Under the pieces are notes generated by a model. That model was given only the letters and a program-made list of their open reading frames with translations. It was not told where the DNA came from and made no database searches. Made by a program: the position numbers and the translations under genes. From MGBC114079 sp964531385 (GTDB lineage: Bacteria; Bacillota; Clostridia; Lachnospirales; CAG-274), in NCBI GenBank assembly GCA_964531385.1, contig CAZHGC010000009.1, positions 20,933-84,932 of the forward strand: a stretch of 64,000 bases of DNA, read 5' to 3'. Below, piece after piece: positions 18,805 through 27,965 of the stretch. The first letter of the stretch is position 1. Each line of letters opens with the position of its first letter.

Positions 18805-19154
18805 TGGAGGTGAGGAGAATCGAACTCCTGTCCGAAAACCCGTCAACAAAGACTTCTCCCATTACAGTCGTTTATTTAAAATTCTTATTTGCAACCGCCA
18901 AACGACAAGCTGAAACAAATAATAGCTTCATAAATCTTTTCTTATCTCAAAGCTTTGATAAGAAAGGTCCTCGCAAAGTCGACGCCAGACATTTCGGCAG
19001 CGAGAGACCGAAAGCTGACGACAGCCTTAAATTAGGCTGCGAAAGATAAATTAGATTTATCGTTTATTTTTTAAGTTTCGGCTTAATAACGCAGTTGCCG
19101 TCTGCGAATGGCTATCTCTGTTTTCAAAATCCCCGTCGAAACCATTGCACCCCC
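18805..19154 (-). ncRNA. ssrA: Transfer-messenger RNA (tmRNA)
   Basis: About 350 bases on the minus strand. The 5' end GGGGGTGCAATGGTTTCGACGG and the 3' end with the T-arm AGGAGTTCGATTCTCCT (given in part) form the tRNA-Ala-like domain. The acceptor stem GGGGGTG pairs with CACCTCC, and the GAAAAC/GTTTTC pairs start helix 2. CCA is not encoded (the genome reads CTA after the discriminator), so it must be added. The tag frame lies at 19032-19067 and reads (I)NDKSNLSFAA then TAA, so the tag would be A-(I)NDKSNLSFAA. It rescues stalled ribosomes together with SmpB (not in the window). Confidence 0.95.
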
Positions 19155-19168
19155 AAAAGAGTGAATTA

Positions 19169-19197
19169 ATTATACTACATAAAAAAAAACTTTTCAA
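19169..19197 (-). promoter_or_regulatory. Promoter of tmRNA
   Basis: On the minus strand: TTGAAA, a 17-base spacer, TATAAT, 14 bases before the mature tmRNA 5' end, which fits a short leader removed by RNase P. Confidence 0.8.
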
Positions 19198-19385
19198 GAA
19201 TAAAAACATAATGTAATATAATTGTAATGTTAAAATTTCAATTATAAAATTTATAAATTCCACTGCTAAAAATTTAATTTATATATATTATAAACAATTT
19301 TTTTAATTTTATTCATTAATCAAAATAACTTTCTTTAAAATCATTTAATTTTTCAAACCATTTTCATAATCAAAAATCAAAAAAA

Positions 19386-19441
19386 GCACTTGAAATATTT
19401 GCAAAAATGCGTTTTCACAAATTTACAACTATTTCAAGTGC
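19386..19441 (-). terminator. Terminator of the pectate lyase gene
   Basis: An 11-base perfect stem GCACTTGAAAT/ATTTCAAGTGC, followed on the minus strand by CTTTTTTTGA. Confidence 0.8.
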
Positions 19442-19467
19442 AAATGCAATTTATTTTTATTTAACAA

Positions 19468-22299
19468 TTAAAGGTTATGCAACGCCTTTTGAAGTACATA
19501 AGCAACATTTAAAGCTGTTATGTCATCTGTTTCCGGAACTTTTGCCGCTTCAAGTTGTTTGTCTGTCAAAACTTTCGATTTATCCAAAACATAATTAAGT
19601 AGTAATGCAGCATCATTTACAGAAACATCTCCGTCTCCGTCAATATCTCCGTCAAAATCAAAACCGCCTGTCGTCGTTCCTTCAGTTGTCTTGTCTGTTG
19701 AGCTTTCCGTTGCTTTATCTGTTGAGCTCTCTGTTGTCTTATCTGTTGAGCTTTCCGTTGTCTTATCTGTTGGGCTTTCCGTTGTCTTATCTGTCGTGCT
19801 CTCTGTTGTCTTGTCTGTTGAGCTCTCTGTTGTCTTATCTGTCGAAGACTCTCCGCCCGATGAACTACTTTCATTATAAACACTTACAAGAAATACAAAT
19901 GTTCTTGTTGTATCTTTTTTAATTGAATGCTCACCGGCAGCTAAATCTATAACAGTTTCACCACTTGTGGAAACATCATAGCTTTTACCGTCAATTTTAA
20001 CTTTAGGTGATGAATTTGTTGAATATGTCACAAGTTTCAATTTACTTTTTTTACTCGTCTTAAAGTTTATATATGTTGAAGACTCCATATTTAAAGCTTT
20101 TGTCAAATCTTCATCTTCAAATTGAACTTCATAATCGGATTTATATTTTCCATTTACAGTGTAGAAAGAATTTGTATTTATATTTTTTGTAAAGTCAAGT
20201 CTGTATTCGTCAAGTACCTCGCTATCACCTTTTTCGCCATCTGTCGTTCCCTCTGTTGTCTTGTCTGTAGTATTATTTTCTCCCGTATTGTCTGTAGTGC
20301 TCTCTGTCGATTTATCGGTCGTGCTTTCTGTTTTCTTTTCTGTTGTTGTTTCTGTTGGAACTTCTCCGCCGTCATATTCCTTAATTGAAAGAGCCGATAC
20401 ATAAGCTTCTTTTGTTGAAAGGCTCGATTGAATCATATAAGTTCCTGGTTCCAAAACAGCATAGCTTGTTCCGCCTTTTGCGGTTATAACATCAGCACCG
20501 CTTGAATTATAACAAACAGCCGCATAACTTCCTGAAGAAGATTTCAAACCAACCAAACATTTTTTATCGATTTTAAATATAATTCCATTATCTTTCATTT
20601 TGAAAGCTGTTCCGGTTTGTGAATACTTTCCGGATATTTTATAAATAATATTGTCAATCGTTGTCGGTGTTGTCGTCAAATTTGAAATTCCTTTGCTTTT
20701 AAGAACATTTCCAAAATAATCGCTTGCGGAAGAATCCTCAAAGTTTACACTGTACGGAAGAGAAACAGCGTTTTCCGGCTCTGTTCCAATAACCGAACCC
20801 GGTTCAGGATTTTCAACTATTTCAGCAGGTTTTTTCATAACACCGCTGTAAGCAATACAATCTGCCCTTGCCTGAACAGCATCTGTAACCGTATAATCAT
20901 AGAAACCTGCTTTTGTGTCAAAGTTTTCATAAAGACAGCTTGAACTTACAGTTTTTGATTTATCTGTAACTATAGTTTCGTGTCTGTTTTCATAAGAATT
21001 ATAAAATACGTCATTATACGATTTTACAACCGCATTTGATGCAACTGTAACGGGGTTTTTACAAGATTCATAGAAGTTCGCTTCAGAGAAAATAAAAGAT
21101 TTTGCTCTTGCGTCAACAGTCTTGCTTGTATTTCCCTTAAAATATGTATTGTAAATGTGAATATCAGCTCTTCTTGCAAGAGGACTTCTTGACATACAAT
21201 CCTCATAGAAATTATGGTGGAATGTCATATGGAACTGGAAGTTTCCGTCGCTTGCACCAACAAGGTTTGTCTTGTGACAATCTTTATAATAATTATATGC
21301 CATTGTGTAATACTGACCACGTTTAAAGTCACAAGAACCGTCGCCCTCGCCCTTATCGCTCTCAGTTGGGTTTGCACAATATCCCGGATAGAATGAGTTG
21401 TTATGAACCCAAACACGTTCAATAGGAGACTTCAAATTTGCATTATCTCCCGAACCCTCCTGAAATCCTTGAAATCCCAAAGCATCTTCAGGATATTTTT
21501 GGAAAGTAAGGTTTCTAACTTCATAACTTTCATATTCTTCATAACCATCACCAACGAAGAAAGAAAATCCCCAACCTTCAATAACTGCGTCATAACCAAT
21601 ACCTTCAAGTGTAACATTTTTCGAATGTTTCAAAATACACATAAAACCGTTATCTTTAACATTTCCGCCGTTTTCAGTGCTTGCGTGTCCGGTCAAGCCT
21701 TGCGGAGGAGTAACAGTTCCGATAAAACGAACAATCAATGGGTGATTGTCTTTAACAAGTTGTGCTGCAAAGGTTTCGTTGTTGTTCAACAACCAACCAA
21801 TACCTGTTCCGTAAGTTTCATAACCCGGAACAGTAATTGTATCTTTGTTCTCGTCATCAACATAAAGAATTATAGCATTGTCTTTTGGAGTTCCGTCGTT
21901 TTTATATGCACCAACACCCTGAGGATAATTTTGGTGTGCAAATCCCGAACGGTCGTGAGCCTTAACCTCAATGCTCTCTTTTGAATAAACAGTTCCTGCT
22001 CCCGATGTAATTTTCAAATCATAGTTTCCCGCAGAAACACCAACTATGTCAACTCTCGCATTTTGACCATAAGATCTTATAAGCTCCGAGTCAACTTGAG
22101 TATAAGTTGTTTCTCCGCTCTTTTTATATTCAACAACAGCCGAAGAAGCATTTGTTTCCGGCCATTCTGCATAAATTGTTTCAAACCAACCGCCACAAGT
22201 GAAATCACCGCTTGCATAAATTGGAAAAACAGTAATGCAACTAAAAAGCATAGATATGAGCGTAACTATGCTCAACAAAAATTTTTTTGTTCTCTTCAT
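19468..22299 (-). CDS. Secreted pectate lyase (PL1-like) with beta modules, Thr/Ser linkers and dockerin-like tail
   Basis: 943 residues. The signal peptide is LLSIVTLISMLFSCITVFPIYA. A short beta domain follows, then a right-handed beta-helix pectate lyase of about residues 110-460 with PIERVWVHNNSFYPG, GDGSCDFKRGQYYTMAYN (Ca-binding and substrate side) and SPLARRADIHIYNTYF. Two beta-sandwich modules (about 530-645 and 695-810) are separated by Thr/Ser/Glu/Lys linkers; the second linker is seven 24-base repeats. The end GDIDGDGDVSVNDAALLLNY is a dockerin-type calcium repeat; the second repeat (VPETDDITALNVAYVLQKAL) has lost most ligands. It would cleave polygalacturonate outside the cell and may dock on a scaffold. 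GGAGG precedes ATG 22299. Confidence 0.9.
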   Translation of the reverse strand: MKRTKKFLLSIVTLISMLFSCITVFPIYASGDFTCGGWFETIYAEWPETNASSAVVEYKKSGETTYTQVDSELIRSYGQNARVDIVGVSAGNYDLKITSGAGTVYSKESIEVKAHDRSGFAHQNYPQGVGAYKNDGTPKDNAIILYVDDENKDTITVPGYETYGTGIGWLLNNNETFAAQLVKDNHPLIVRFIGTVTPPQGLTGHASTENGGNVKDNGFMCILKHSKNVTLEGIGYDAVIEGWGFSFFVGDGYEEYESYEVRNLTFQKYPEDALGFQGFQEGSGDNANLKSPIERVWVHNNSFYPGYCANPTESDKGEGDGSCDFKRGQYYTMAYNYYKDCHKTNLVGASDGNFQFHMTFHHNFYEDCMSRSPLARRADIHIYNTYFKGNTSKTVDARAKSFIFSEANFYESCKNPVTVASNAVVKSYNDVFYNSYENRHETIVTDKSKTVSSSCLYENFDTKAGFYDYTVTDAVQARADCIAYSGVMKKPAEIVENPEPGSVIGTEPENAVSLPYSVNFEDSSASDYFGNVLKSKGISNLTTTPTTIDNIIYKISGKYSQTGTAFKMKDNGIIFKIDKKCLVGLKSSSGSYAAVCYNSSGADVITAKGGTSYAVLEPGTYMIQSSLSTKEAYVSALSIKEYDGGEVPTETTTEKKTESTTDKSTESTTDNTGENNTTDKTTEGTTDGEKGDSEVLDEYRLDFTKNINTNSFYTVNGKYKSDYEVQFEDEDLTKALNMESSTYINFKTSKKSKLKLVTYSTNSSPKVKIDGKSYDVSTSGETVIDLAAGEHSIKKDTTRTFVFLVSVYNESSSSGGESSTDKTTESSTDKTTESTTDKTTESPTDKTTESSTDKTTESSTDKATESSTDKTTEGTTTGGFDFDGDIDGDGDVSVNDAALLLNYVLDKSKVLTDKQLEAAKVPETDDITALNVAYVLQKALHNL
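19688..19855 (-). repeat. 24-base tandem repeat encoding the TTESSTDK linker
   Basis: Seven consecutive 24-base units with few mismatches, in frame within the pectate lyase gene, each encoding an 8-residue unit (T/S-T-D-K-T-T-E-S). Such linkers are flexible and often glycosylated; unit number may vary by slippage or recombination. Confidence 0.9.
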
Positions 22300-22795
22300 T
22301 TTAACGCCTCCGTTAGATTATAAATAATTTAAACGTTCCCCCCCAAAATAACACCTTTCAATTTATAATTTTATTTTAATTCCAAGTTCGTATATTGTCA
22401 ATAATAAAAGGGGCCAGAAATTCCAAAATTTCAACCTGAGATACAAAAATCAACAACAAACAAGGCATTTATTTAAAATATTTTATTCACTTTTACTAAA
22501 TAGAAAAAATTACCAACCAAATATCCGCTCAATTTGAAAACTCAAATCAGTAAACTTTTACAAATTTAATATTTCACACAACATTAACTTACAAATAATA
22601 ATCATCGGCAAAAAGAGTATATATCTTCGTTATGTAAAAATTAAGTAAAAAAATAATTTAAACTCTGTTATATTATAAAAATTTGTGGTAAATTTATTAT
22701 AAAGATAACTCTGCACAATTATATTTTTCAATTTTTGTTTTTATTTCCAAAAAATATAATTTTTATGCGTTAATAAAAATATGAGGTGACAAATT
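22300..22795. other. Divergent intergenic region
   Basis: 496 bases of AT-rich DNA between the divergent pectate lyase and response-regulator genes. It must carry both promoters; short TATAAT-like boxes occur (e.g. around 22670), but no pair is convincing. No ORF or RNA is recognised. Confidence 0.6.
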
Positions 22796-23482
22796 ATGGA
22801 AAAATTAATTTATGTTATTGAAGATGACGACAATATACGAAATTTATTAAAAATTGCACTTGAAGGCTATTCTTATAAAGTTGAAGTTTTTGAAAATGCC
22901 GAAGATGCACTGAAAACAATAAATTCAAAAATTCCCGATTTGGCTCTTTTCGACATTATGCTTCCCGGAATTGACGGAATAACCGCCGTAAAAGAACTCC
23001 GACAAAACCCAAAATTCAAAAACCTTCCAATAATCTTTTTAACGGCAAAAGACAGCGAAGTTGAAAAAATTGTCGGGCTTGACAGCGGAGCCGATGATTA
23101 CATAACAAAACCATTCAGCGTTCTTGAGTTCATGGCAAGAATACGTTCAATTTTCAGACGTTTCGAAGACTTAAAAGAGCCCGAAAACATTATGAAAGCC
23201 GGCGAACTCCTAATAAATAATGACACACGTGAAGTTTTTGTCAGCAATGAAAAAATTTTGCTAACATTCAAAGAATATGAGCTTTTAAAATATCTTCTTG
23301 AAAATAAACATCGTGCAGTCTCACGTGACGAAATTCTCGACAAAATATGGGGATATAAATATATGGGAGAAACCCGAACAGTTGATATACATATTCGTTC
23401 AATAAGACAAAAACTCGGCTGTGCAGGAAATTATATAACAACCGTAAGAGGTATGGGTTACAGATTTAACTTGGAGGGATAA
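22796..23482 (+). CDS. OmpR/PhoB-family response regulator
   Basis: 228 residues. Receiver domain: IEDDDNIRN acidic pair, phospho-acceptor Asp in LALFDIMLPGIDG, switch Thr in IIFLTAKD, and ITKPF. The C-terminal winged helix (residues about 130-225) shows LTFKEYELLKYLLEN, SRDEILDKIWG and RTVDIHIRSIRQKLG. GAGGTGA precedes ATG. It is two bases upstream of its histidine kinase gene, so they form a two-component pair. The closest general type is PhoP/PhoB; the target genes are not visible. Confidence 0.95.
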   Translation: MEKLIYVIEDDDNIRNLLKIALEGYSYKVEVFENAEDALKTINSKIPDLALFDIMLPGIDGITAVKELRQNPKFKNLPIIFLTAKDSEVEKIVGLDSGADDYITKPFSVLEFMARIRSIFRRFEDLKEPENIMKAGELLINNDTREVFVSNEKILLTFKEYELLKYLLENKHRAVSRDEILDKIWGYKYMGETRTVDIHIRSIRQKLGCAGNYITTVRGMGYRFNLEG

Positions 23483-23483
23483 T

Positions 23484-25211
23484 ATGAGAAAAGCAATATT
23501 CTATGGCTTTTTAATCATTGCAGTAATAAGTCTTTTTATAGCTTCCGTAATATTCTCTTATTTCATAAGCGATTACAATCTGCAACAAACCGAAAACAAT
23601 TTAATAAATTCCGTAAAACTTGTCGATTATGCCATAAATTATAACGACAATCTAAATTCGCAAATCGAAAAAATAAAACCTATAATTTCCGAAAAAGACG
23701 TACGAATAACCATAATCGATAAAAAAGGGAACGTATTGGCAGACAGTAGCAAAGAAATCAACTCATTCGATAACCACAGCGAACGTCCGGAATTTTCAAC
23801 CGCACTAAAAAATGGAAACGGTGCAAGCGTCAGACATTCAGAAACTTTAAACAAAGAATTTTTATATGTTGCAAAAATGTCTCAAAATGATAAATATATA
23901 ATTCGCCTTGCAATTCCATATTATGGCAAATCAGCTTTTTTCAATGCCTTAATTCCTGCCGTTGCAATAAGCATTTTAATAGCATTTTTCTTTGCGTTCA
24001 TATTGGCAAAAAAATTTTCAAACAATATAACAAAACCTCTTAACGAAATTTCAAAAGAGCTTTTCAAAATTCAAAATAACGGCGAAAATTTTGAATTTAA
24101 AGAATATAAATACGATGAAATAAATAACATAATAAATTCGGTAAAAATGCTTTCCGAAAGAGTTGAGCAAAATGTCGAACGTCTAAATTACGAAAAAAAT
24201 AAAATAAATTACATTCTCGACAATATGAGCGAAGGAATAATTGTAATCGATGAAAACAAAAATATTCTTCTTGTCAACAAATCCGCAACAGAAGCCTTAG
24301 ACGGAAATATAACCTTAAGAAGCAGAAGTATTTTTCATTTCACACAAAATATGACAATTATAAATGCCGTTGAAAATGTCATAAACAACAACAAAGAACT
24401 CGTTTTTGACATTAACGATGTAAAAGGAAATATTCTAAGTGTTTATATAACAAAAACAAAAAAAGGAATTTTCGAAAATATGGCAAACGGCGTTGTTGTT
24501 TTTATGATTGATGTAACAACCGAGCGAGAAACCCAAAAAATGCGTCAAGAATTTTTCTCAAACGTTTCCCACGAATTAAAAACACCAATCACATCAATAC
24601 AAGGTTATGCCGAACTTCTAAGTAGCGGAATTTTATACGATGCCGAACAAAAAAATGAATTTTTAATGAGAATACAAAAAGAAACGCATAATATGACAAA
24701 TCTTATAAATGATATTCTTATGATTTCAAAGCTTGAAGCCGGAACAGAAAAAAAAGATTTCTCTTTGGTAAATTTAAAATCCGTTGTTGAAGAAATTTTA
24801 AGTGCAAACCGACCAATTATAGAAAAAAACAAACTCAACATATCAACCGAGTTCGATAACTGCACCTATAATTCAAATTACACTCAAATGTATCAGCTTC
24901 TAAGCAATTTAATAGTCAATGCAATTAAGTATAATAAAGAAAACGGAAATGTAAGCATAAGCATCTACACAGCCGAAAAAAATATTTATATAAAAATTGC
25001 CGACACAGGAATAGGAATTCCGTCAGAATCCGTTTCAAGAGTTTTCGAAAGATTTTATCGGGTTGATAAAGGTAGAAGTAAAAAAATAGGCGGAACAGGT
25101 CTCGGACTTGCAATCGTCAAGCATATTGTAAATTTTTACAACGGTAATATAAAATTCACAAGTAAACTTGGAATTGGAACAAAAGCTGAAATAACACTCC
25201 CAATAGATTAG
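23484..25211 (+). CDS. PhoR-type membrane sensor histidine kinase
   Basis: 575 residues. Two membrane segments (about 6-28 and 150-172) enclose an extracellular sensing region. A HAMP linker, a PAS domain (NYILDNMSEGIIVIDENKN), HisKA with the phospho-accepting His in FFSNVSHELKTPITS (about residue 361), and an HATPase domain with NLIVNAIKYNKENG, DTGIGIP and GTGLGLAIVKH follow. The domain order is that of PhoR/VicK kinases. The ligand is unknown. A terminator hairpin follows at once. Confidence 0.95.
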   Translation: MRKAIFYGFLIIAVISLFIASVIFSYFISDYNLQQTENNLINSVKLVDYAINYNDNLNSQIEKIKPIISEKDVRITIIDKKGNVLADSSKEINSFDNHSERPEFSTALKNGNGASVRHSETLNKEFLYVAKMSQNDKYIIRLAIPYYGKSAFFNALIPAVAISILIAFFFAFILAKKFSNNITKPLNEISKELFKIQNNGENFEFKEYKYDEINNIINSVKMLSERVEQNVERLNYEKNKINYILDNMSEGIIVIDENKNILLVNKSATEALDGNITLRSRSIFHFTQNMTIINAVENVINNNKELVFDINDVKGNILSVYITKTKKGIFENMANGVVVFMIDVTTERETQKMRQEFFSNVSHELKTPITSIQGYAELLSSGILYDAEQKNEFLMRIQKETHNMTNLINDILMISKLEAGTEKKDFSLVNLKSVVEEILSANRPIIEKNKLNISTEFDNCTYNSNYTQMYQLLSNLIVNAIKYNKENGNVSISIYTAEKNIYIKIADTGIGIPSESVSRVFERFYRVDKGRSKKIGGTGLGLAIVKHIVNFYNGNIKFTSKLGIGTKAEITLPID

Positions 25212-25224
25212 TTTCCTAATATAA

Positions 25225-25259
25225 AAAGCTGAATTTACATAATTTGTAAATCCAGCTTT
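25225..25259. terminator. Terminator after the sensor kinase gene
   Basis: Stem AAAGCTGAATTTAC/GTAAATCCAGCTTT, with one mismatch, 14 bases after the kinase stop, flanked by A and T runs. It lies between convergent genes. Confidence 0.7.
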
Positions 25260-25301
25260 CATCTATTCTTCTAAAATTTCAATTTTTTTAAAACCCGCTG
25301 T

Positions 25302-25955
25302 TTATATCTTGCTGTAAATGCTGTTGCAAGTGTAAAGTGCAACAGCCGGATTATGCCCTGTAACCCTGTCTTTTGCAATTAAAACAGTTACGGGAGCCTC
25401 CGAATATCTAATAAATAAAGAATCGTGACCAACACATAACCCAATCATTATGTTCAAATCCGTTTTCTGTTCGTTCAAAACTTTTGCCTGCATTATCGGG
25501 TTGCACATAGATTCATATTTTTCGCCTTTTGTCAATGTGTTTTCTTTCGGAATTCCAATTTCACTTTTTTCAACAGCACCAATCTTACAGCCAACCGCAT
25601 AATATTCAATATTGTGCTTTTTCAAAAGGCTTGCAAAAATCCCTGCTTCATTAAGCAACCCAACACAAGTCGCTATTCCAACTTTTTTTGCACCGTATCT
25701 TTTTATAAATTCAATTGTTTCCTGAACCCTTGTATATTTTCCATAAAACTGCCCTTCAATTTCCGCCCCAACAAGAGCAAGCTTTTGATTTATTTCGTTG
25801 TTTAAATATAAATCTTTTGCTTCTTCAAGCAAATCCTTATCAACATATTTAGTTAAACAAAATCCAGGATATTTTGCTTCTTCTTTGTTAAAACACGCCT
25901 TAACACGACAATCCGCACAAGTTAAACATTGCTTCGTTATATTTTCCGCACTCAT
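25302..25955 (-). CDS. DUF1847 Cys-cluster protein
   Basis: 217 residues. It begins with a dense cysteine cluster, CLTCADCRVKAC then PGFC, typical of DUF1847 proteins and presumably binding a metal or Fe-S cluster. Further conserved-looking elements are KKVGIATCVGLLNEA, AVGCKIG, MCNPIMQA, IGLCVGHDSLFIRY and APVTVLIAKDRVTGHNPA. The family function is not known to me. GGAGG precedes ATG 25955. It is the last gene of the ABC-importer operon, 43 bases after the binding protein gene, which suggests that it handles what the importer brings in or its redox state. Confidence 0.8.
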   Translation of the reverse strand: MSAENITKQCLTCADCRVKACFNKEEAKYPGFCLTKYVDKDLLEEAKDLYLNNEINQKLALVGAEIEGQFYGKYTRVQETIEFIKRYGAKKVGIATCVGLLNEAGIFASLLKKHNIEYYAVGCKIGAVEKSEIGIPKENTLTKGEKYESMCNPIMQAKVLNEQKTDLNIMIGLCVGHDSLFIRYSEAPVTVLIAKDRVTGHNPAVALYTCNSIYSKI

Positions 25956-25998
25956 TTTAAATGTCCTCCATATCTTTTATGTATTTTAAAATTCAAAA

Positions 25999-27138
25999 TT
26001 AAGAACAACAATCAGCAATTTGAACTGAAGTTGTTTCGCAACAATCTTTCGGTTCCGGCTCGCAACAATCGTCTTTTGTTTCCGTAAAAGAATTTTCTTT
26101 TTCGTCCAATATTAAATCATTGTTTAAATTTTCAAGTTTCAAGAAAGCATTATTAATAAATTCTTCCGCATTTTTGTCTTTGTTAATAAGCCCAACAGCT
26201 TGCAAATCCGGAACAGTTATTTTCAAAGCTTCAAGACCGCCCTCAAGAGACGGTTTATAATTAAATGACGATAACACATTTGCGTTAAAAGTTGGGTCTC
26301 CCGCAACCCATTCTTTTTCAACTTGAATTTTTGCCGTTTCCTCTTTGTTTTTTTCAACCCATTGAGATGCTTTCATAATAGCTTTTGTAAATTTTTCGGC
26401 AATCTCGGGGTGTTCTTTTGCAAGTTTTCCCGTAACAAAACTTATACAACAATATTCGTCTTTATATTCATCATCTTTTGCTGTGTCAATTATAGATTTT
26501 AAATTATAATCCCTTGCTGCCATTGATGCTCTCGGGTCACCAAGAGCAATTGCATCAACAGCATTGTTTTGAAGAGCCTGAGGGAGGTCACTCTCCGAAT
26601 AAACAACAAATTCAACATCGCAATCGTTCGAAGAACCGTTAAGCCCTGAATGATAAAGCGAACGTCTTGTAATTATCGTTCCCGCAGCACCAAGACCGCC
26701 CGTTCCAACTTTCTTGCCTTTCAAATCGGCAACCGATTTTATATCCGAATTTTGAGGAACAAGCAATTTTATACAACCTGTATGTATTCCCGCCGTTATT
26801 TTTATATCAAGACCATTATCTATAGGTTGAAGATATTTTCCCAAAAGACCAAAACCCGCATCTATCTGCCCCGAACCAATTGCCTCGGGCATATGTGCCG
26901 CATCAGCCTTAACCATTTCAAATTTCAACCCCTCTTTTTCAAAAAAACCCTTTTCAACACCCATTTGAATAGGAGCTTCGCAAAGGCTATTGTTATAACC
27001 GATTTTCAGCACATAATCATCAGATGAATTTGCGTTTTCAAAATTTGAATTTTCTCCGCCTGTGTCTCCTCCACAGCCAACAAAAAGACATACTGCCATA
27101 ACAACAGACACTCCGATTTTCCCAATTTTCTTTAACAT
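25999..27138 (-). CDS. NitT/TauT-type ABC transporter substrate-binding lipoprotein with Cys-rich tail
   Basis: 379 residues. Lipoprotein signal VSVVMAVCLFVGC, then a NMT1/SsuA-like binding fold: LKIGYNNSLCEAPIQMGVEKG, FEKEGLKFEMV, GSGQIDAGFGLLG and LKGKKVGTGGLGAAG. The last 25 residues are unusual: DDCCEPEPKDCCETTS, later DCCS, giving three Cys-Cys pairs that could bind a metal. Family members bind nitrate, sulfonates, bicarbonate or pyrimidine precursors; the ligand here cannot be named. GGAGG precedes ATG 27138. It is co-transcribed after the ATPase gene (23-base gap). Confidence 0.88.
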   Translation of the reverse strand: MLKKIGKIGVSVVMAVCLFVGCGGDTGGENSNFENANSSDDYVLKIGYNNSLCEAPIQMGVEKGFFEKEGLKFEMVKADAAHMPEAIGSGQIDAGFGLLGKYLQPIDNGLDIKITAGIHTGCIKLLVPQNSDIKSVADLKGKKVGTGGLGAAGTIITRRSLYHSGLNGSSNDCDVEFVVYSESDLPQALQNNAVDAIALGDPRASMAARDYNLKSIIDTAKDDEYKDEYCCISFVTGKLAKEHPEIAEKFTKAIMKASQWVEKNKEETAKIQVEKEWVAGDPTFNANVLSSFNYKPSLEGGLEALKITVPDLQAVGLINKDKNAEEFINNAFLKLENLNNDLILDEKENSFTETKDDCCEPEPKDCCETTSVQIADCCS

Positions 27139-27161
27139 TTTAAAATCCTCCGTTTCATTAA

Positions 27162-27965
27162 TTAAATATAATAACTTGGTTCTTCAAGTTTTCCCGCATA
27201 ATGCAAAATTTCCAAAATTTCGGAACGTAACCTCAAAAATTCGGGATTATTCCTTGCTCTTTTTCTGTAAAGATTAACATCGATAACTTTCTCAACTTTT
27301 GCCGGTCTCGGCGACATAACAACAATTTTGTCCGACAAATAAATCGCTTCATCAACATCGTGTGTAACCATAATCATAGTCATATTTTTTTCTTCCCAAA
27401 TTCGCAAAAGCTCATCTTGCATATTCATTCTTGTAAATGCGTCAAGAGCACCAAGAGGCTCGTCAAGCAATAAAACTTTTGGGTGCCCAACAAGTGAACG
27501 TGCAATAGATGCCCTTTGTTGCATTCCTCCCGAAAGCTGATGCGGATAAGAATTGCCAAAATCTTTCAAATCAACAAGTTCAAGATATTCCAAAACAAGT
27601 TTTTTATGATTTTTGTAAATTTTTCTCGCTTTAAGTGAAAAAGCTATATTATCATAAATCGTAAGCCATGAAAACAAAGTTGGATTTTGAAAAACAAGCC
27701 CTCTGTCATATCCGGCTTTTTGAATTTTTTCTCCGTCCAAAGTAAGGCTTCCAGAAGTTGGCTTTTCAAGCCCCGCAATTATTCTCAGAAGAGTTGATTT
27801 TCCGCACCCCGAAGGTCCAATAAACGAAACAAACGACCCCGGCTCAATGTCAAGATTAACCCCGTTTAAGGCAACAATCTCTTCGCCGTTTTGCTGAACA
27901 AATTTTTTAAATACGTTTGAAATTTTTATTTCACCTGTTATATTTCTTGTTTCATTACCTACCAT
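27162..27965 (-). CDS. ABC transporter ATP-binding protein (SsuB/TauB type)
   Basis: 267 residues. Walker A GPSGCGKSTLLRIIAG, Q-loop FQNPTLFSWLTIYDN, signature LSGGMQQRASIARSL, Walker B VLLLDEPLGALD and the H-loop VTHDVDEA. It is the ATPase of the NitT/TauT-type importer. ATG 27965 is chosen because AAGGAG precedes it; the frame extends 7 codons upstream. Its start overlaps the permease stop by 7 bases (translational coupling). Confidence 0.95.
   Translation of the reverse strand: MVGNETRNITGEIKISNVFKKFVQQNGEEIVALNGVNLDIEPGSFVSFIGPSGCGKSTLLRIIAGLEKPTSGSLTLDGEKIQKAGYDRGLVFQNPTLFSWLTIYDNIAFSLKARKIYKNHKKLVLEYLELVDLKDFGNSYPHQLSGGMQQRASIARSLVGHPKVLLLDEPLGALDAFTRMNMQDELLRIWEEKNMTMIMVTHDVDEAIYLSDKIVVMSPRPAKVEKVIDVNLYRKRARNNPEFLRLRSEILEILHYAGKLEEPSYYI

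Larger units (their letters stand above)
19155..19467. other. Intergenic stretch between tmRNA and pectate lyase
   Basis: Very AT-rich. It holds the tmRNA promoter (19169-19197) and the pectate lyase terminator (19386-19441); no gene is seen. Confidence 0.7.

Noticed and set aside
18768..19263. Short ORFs covering the tmRNA on both strands
   Set aside because: The region folds as tmRNA with matching acceptor, T-arm and helix 2; the ORFs have no sites.
19617..20402. Overlapping ORFs on both strands across the pectate lyase repeats
   Set aside because: They arise from the 24-base periodic linker read in other frames (Q/R- or V/L/S-only composition).
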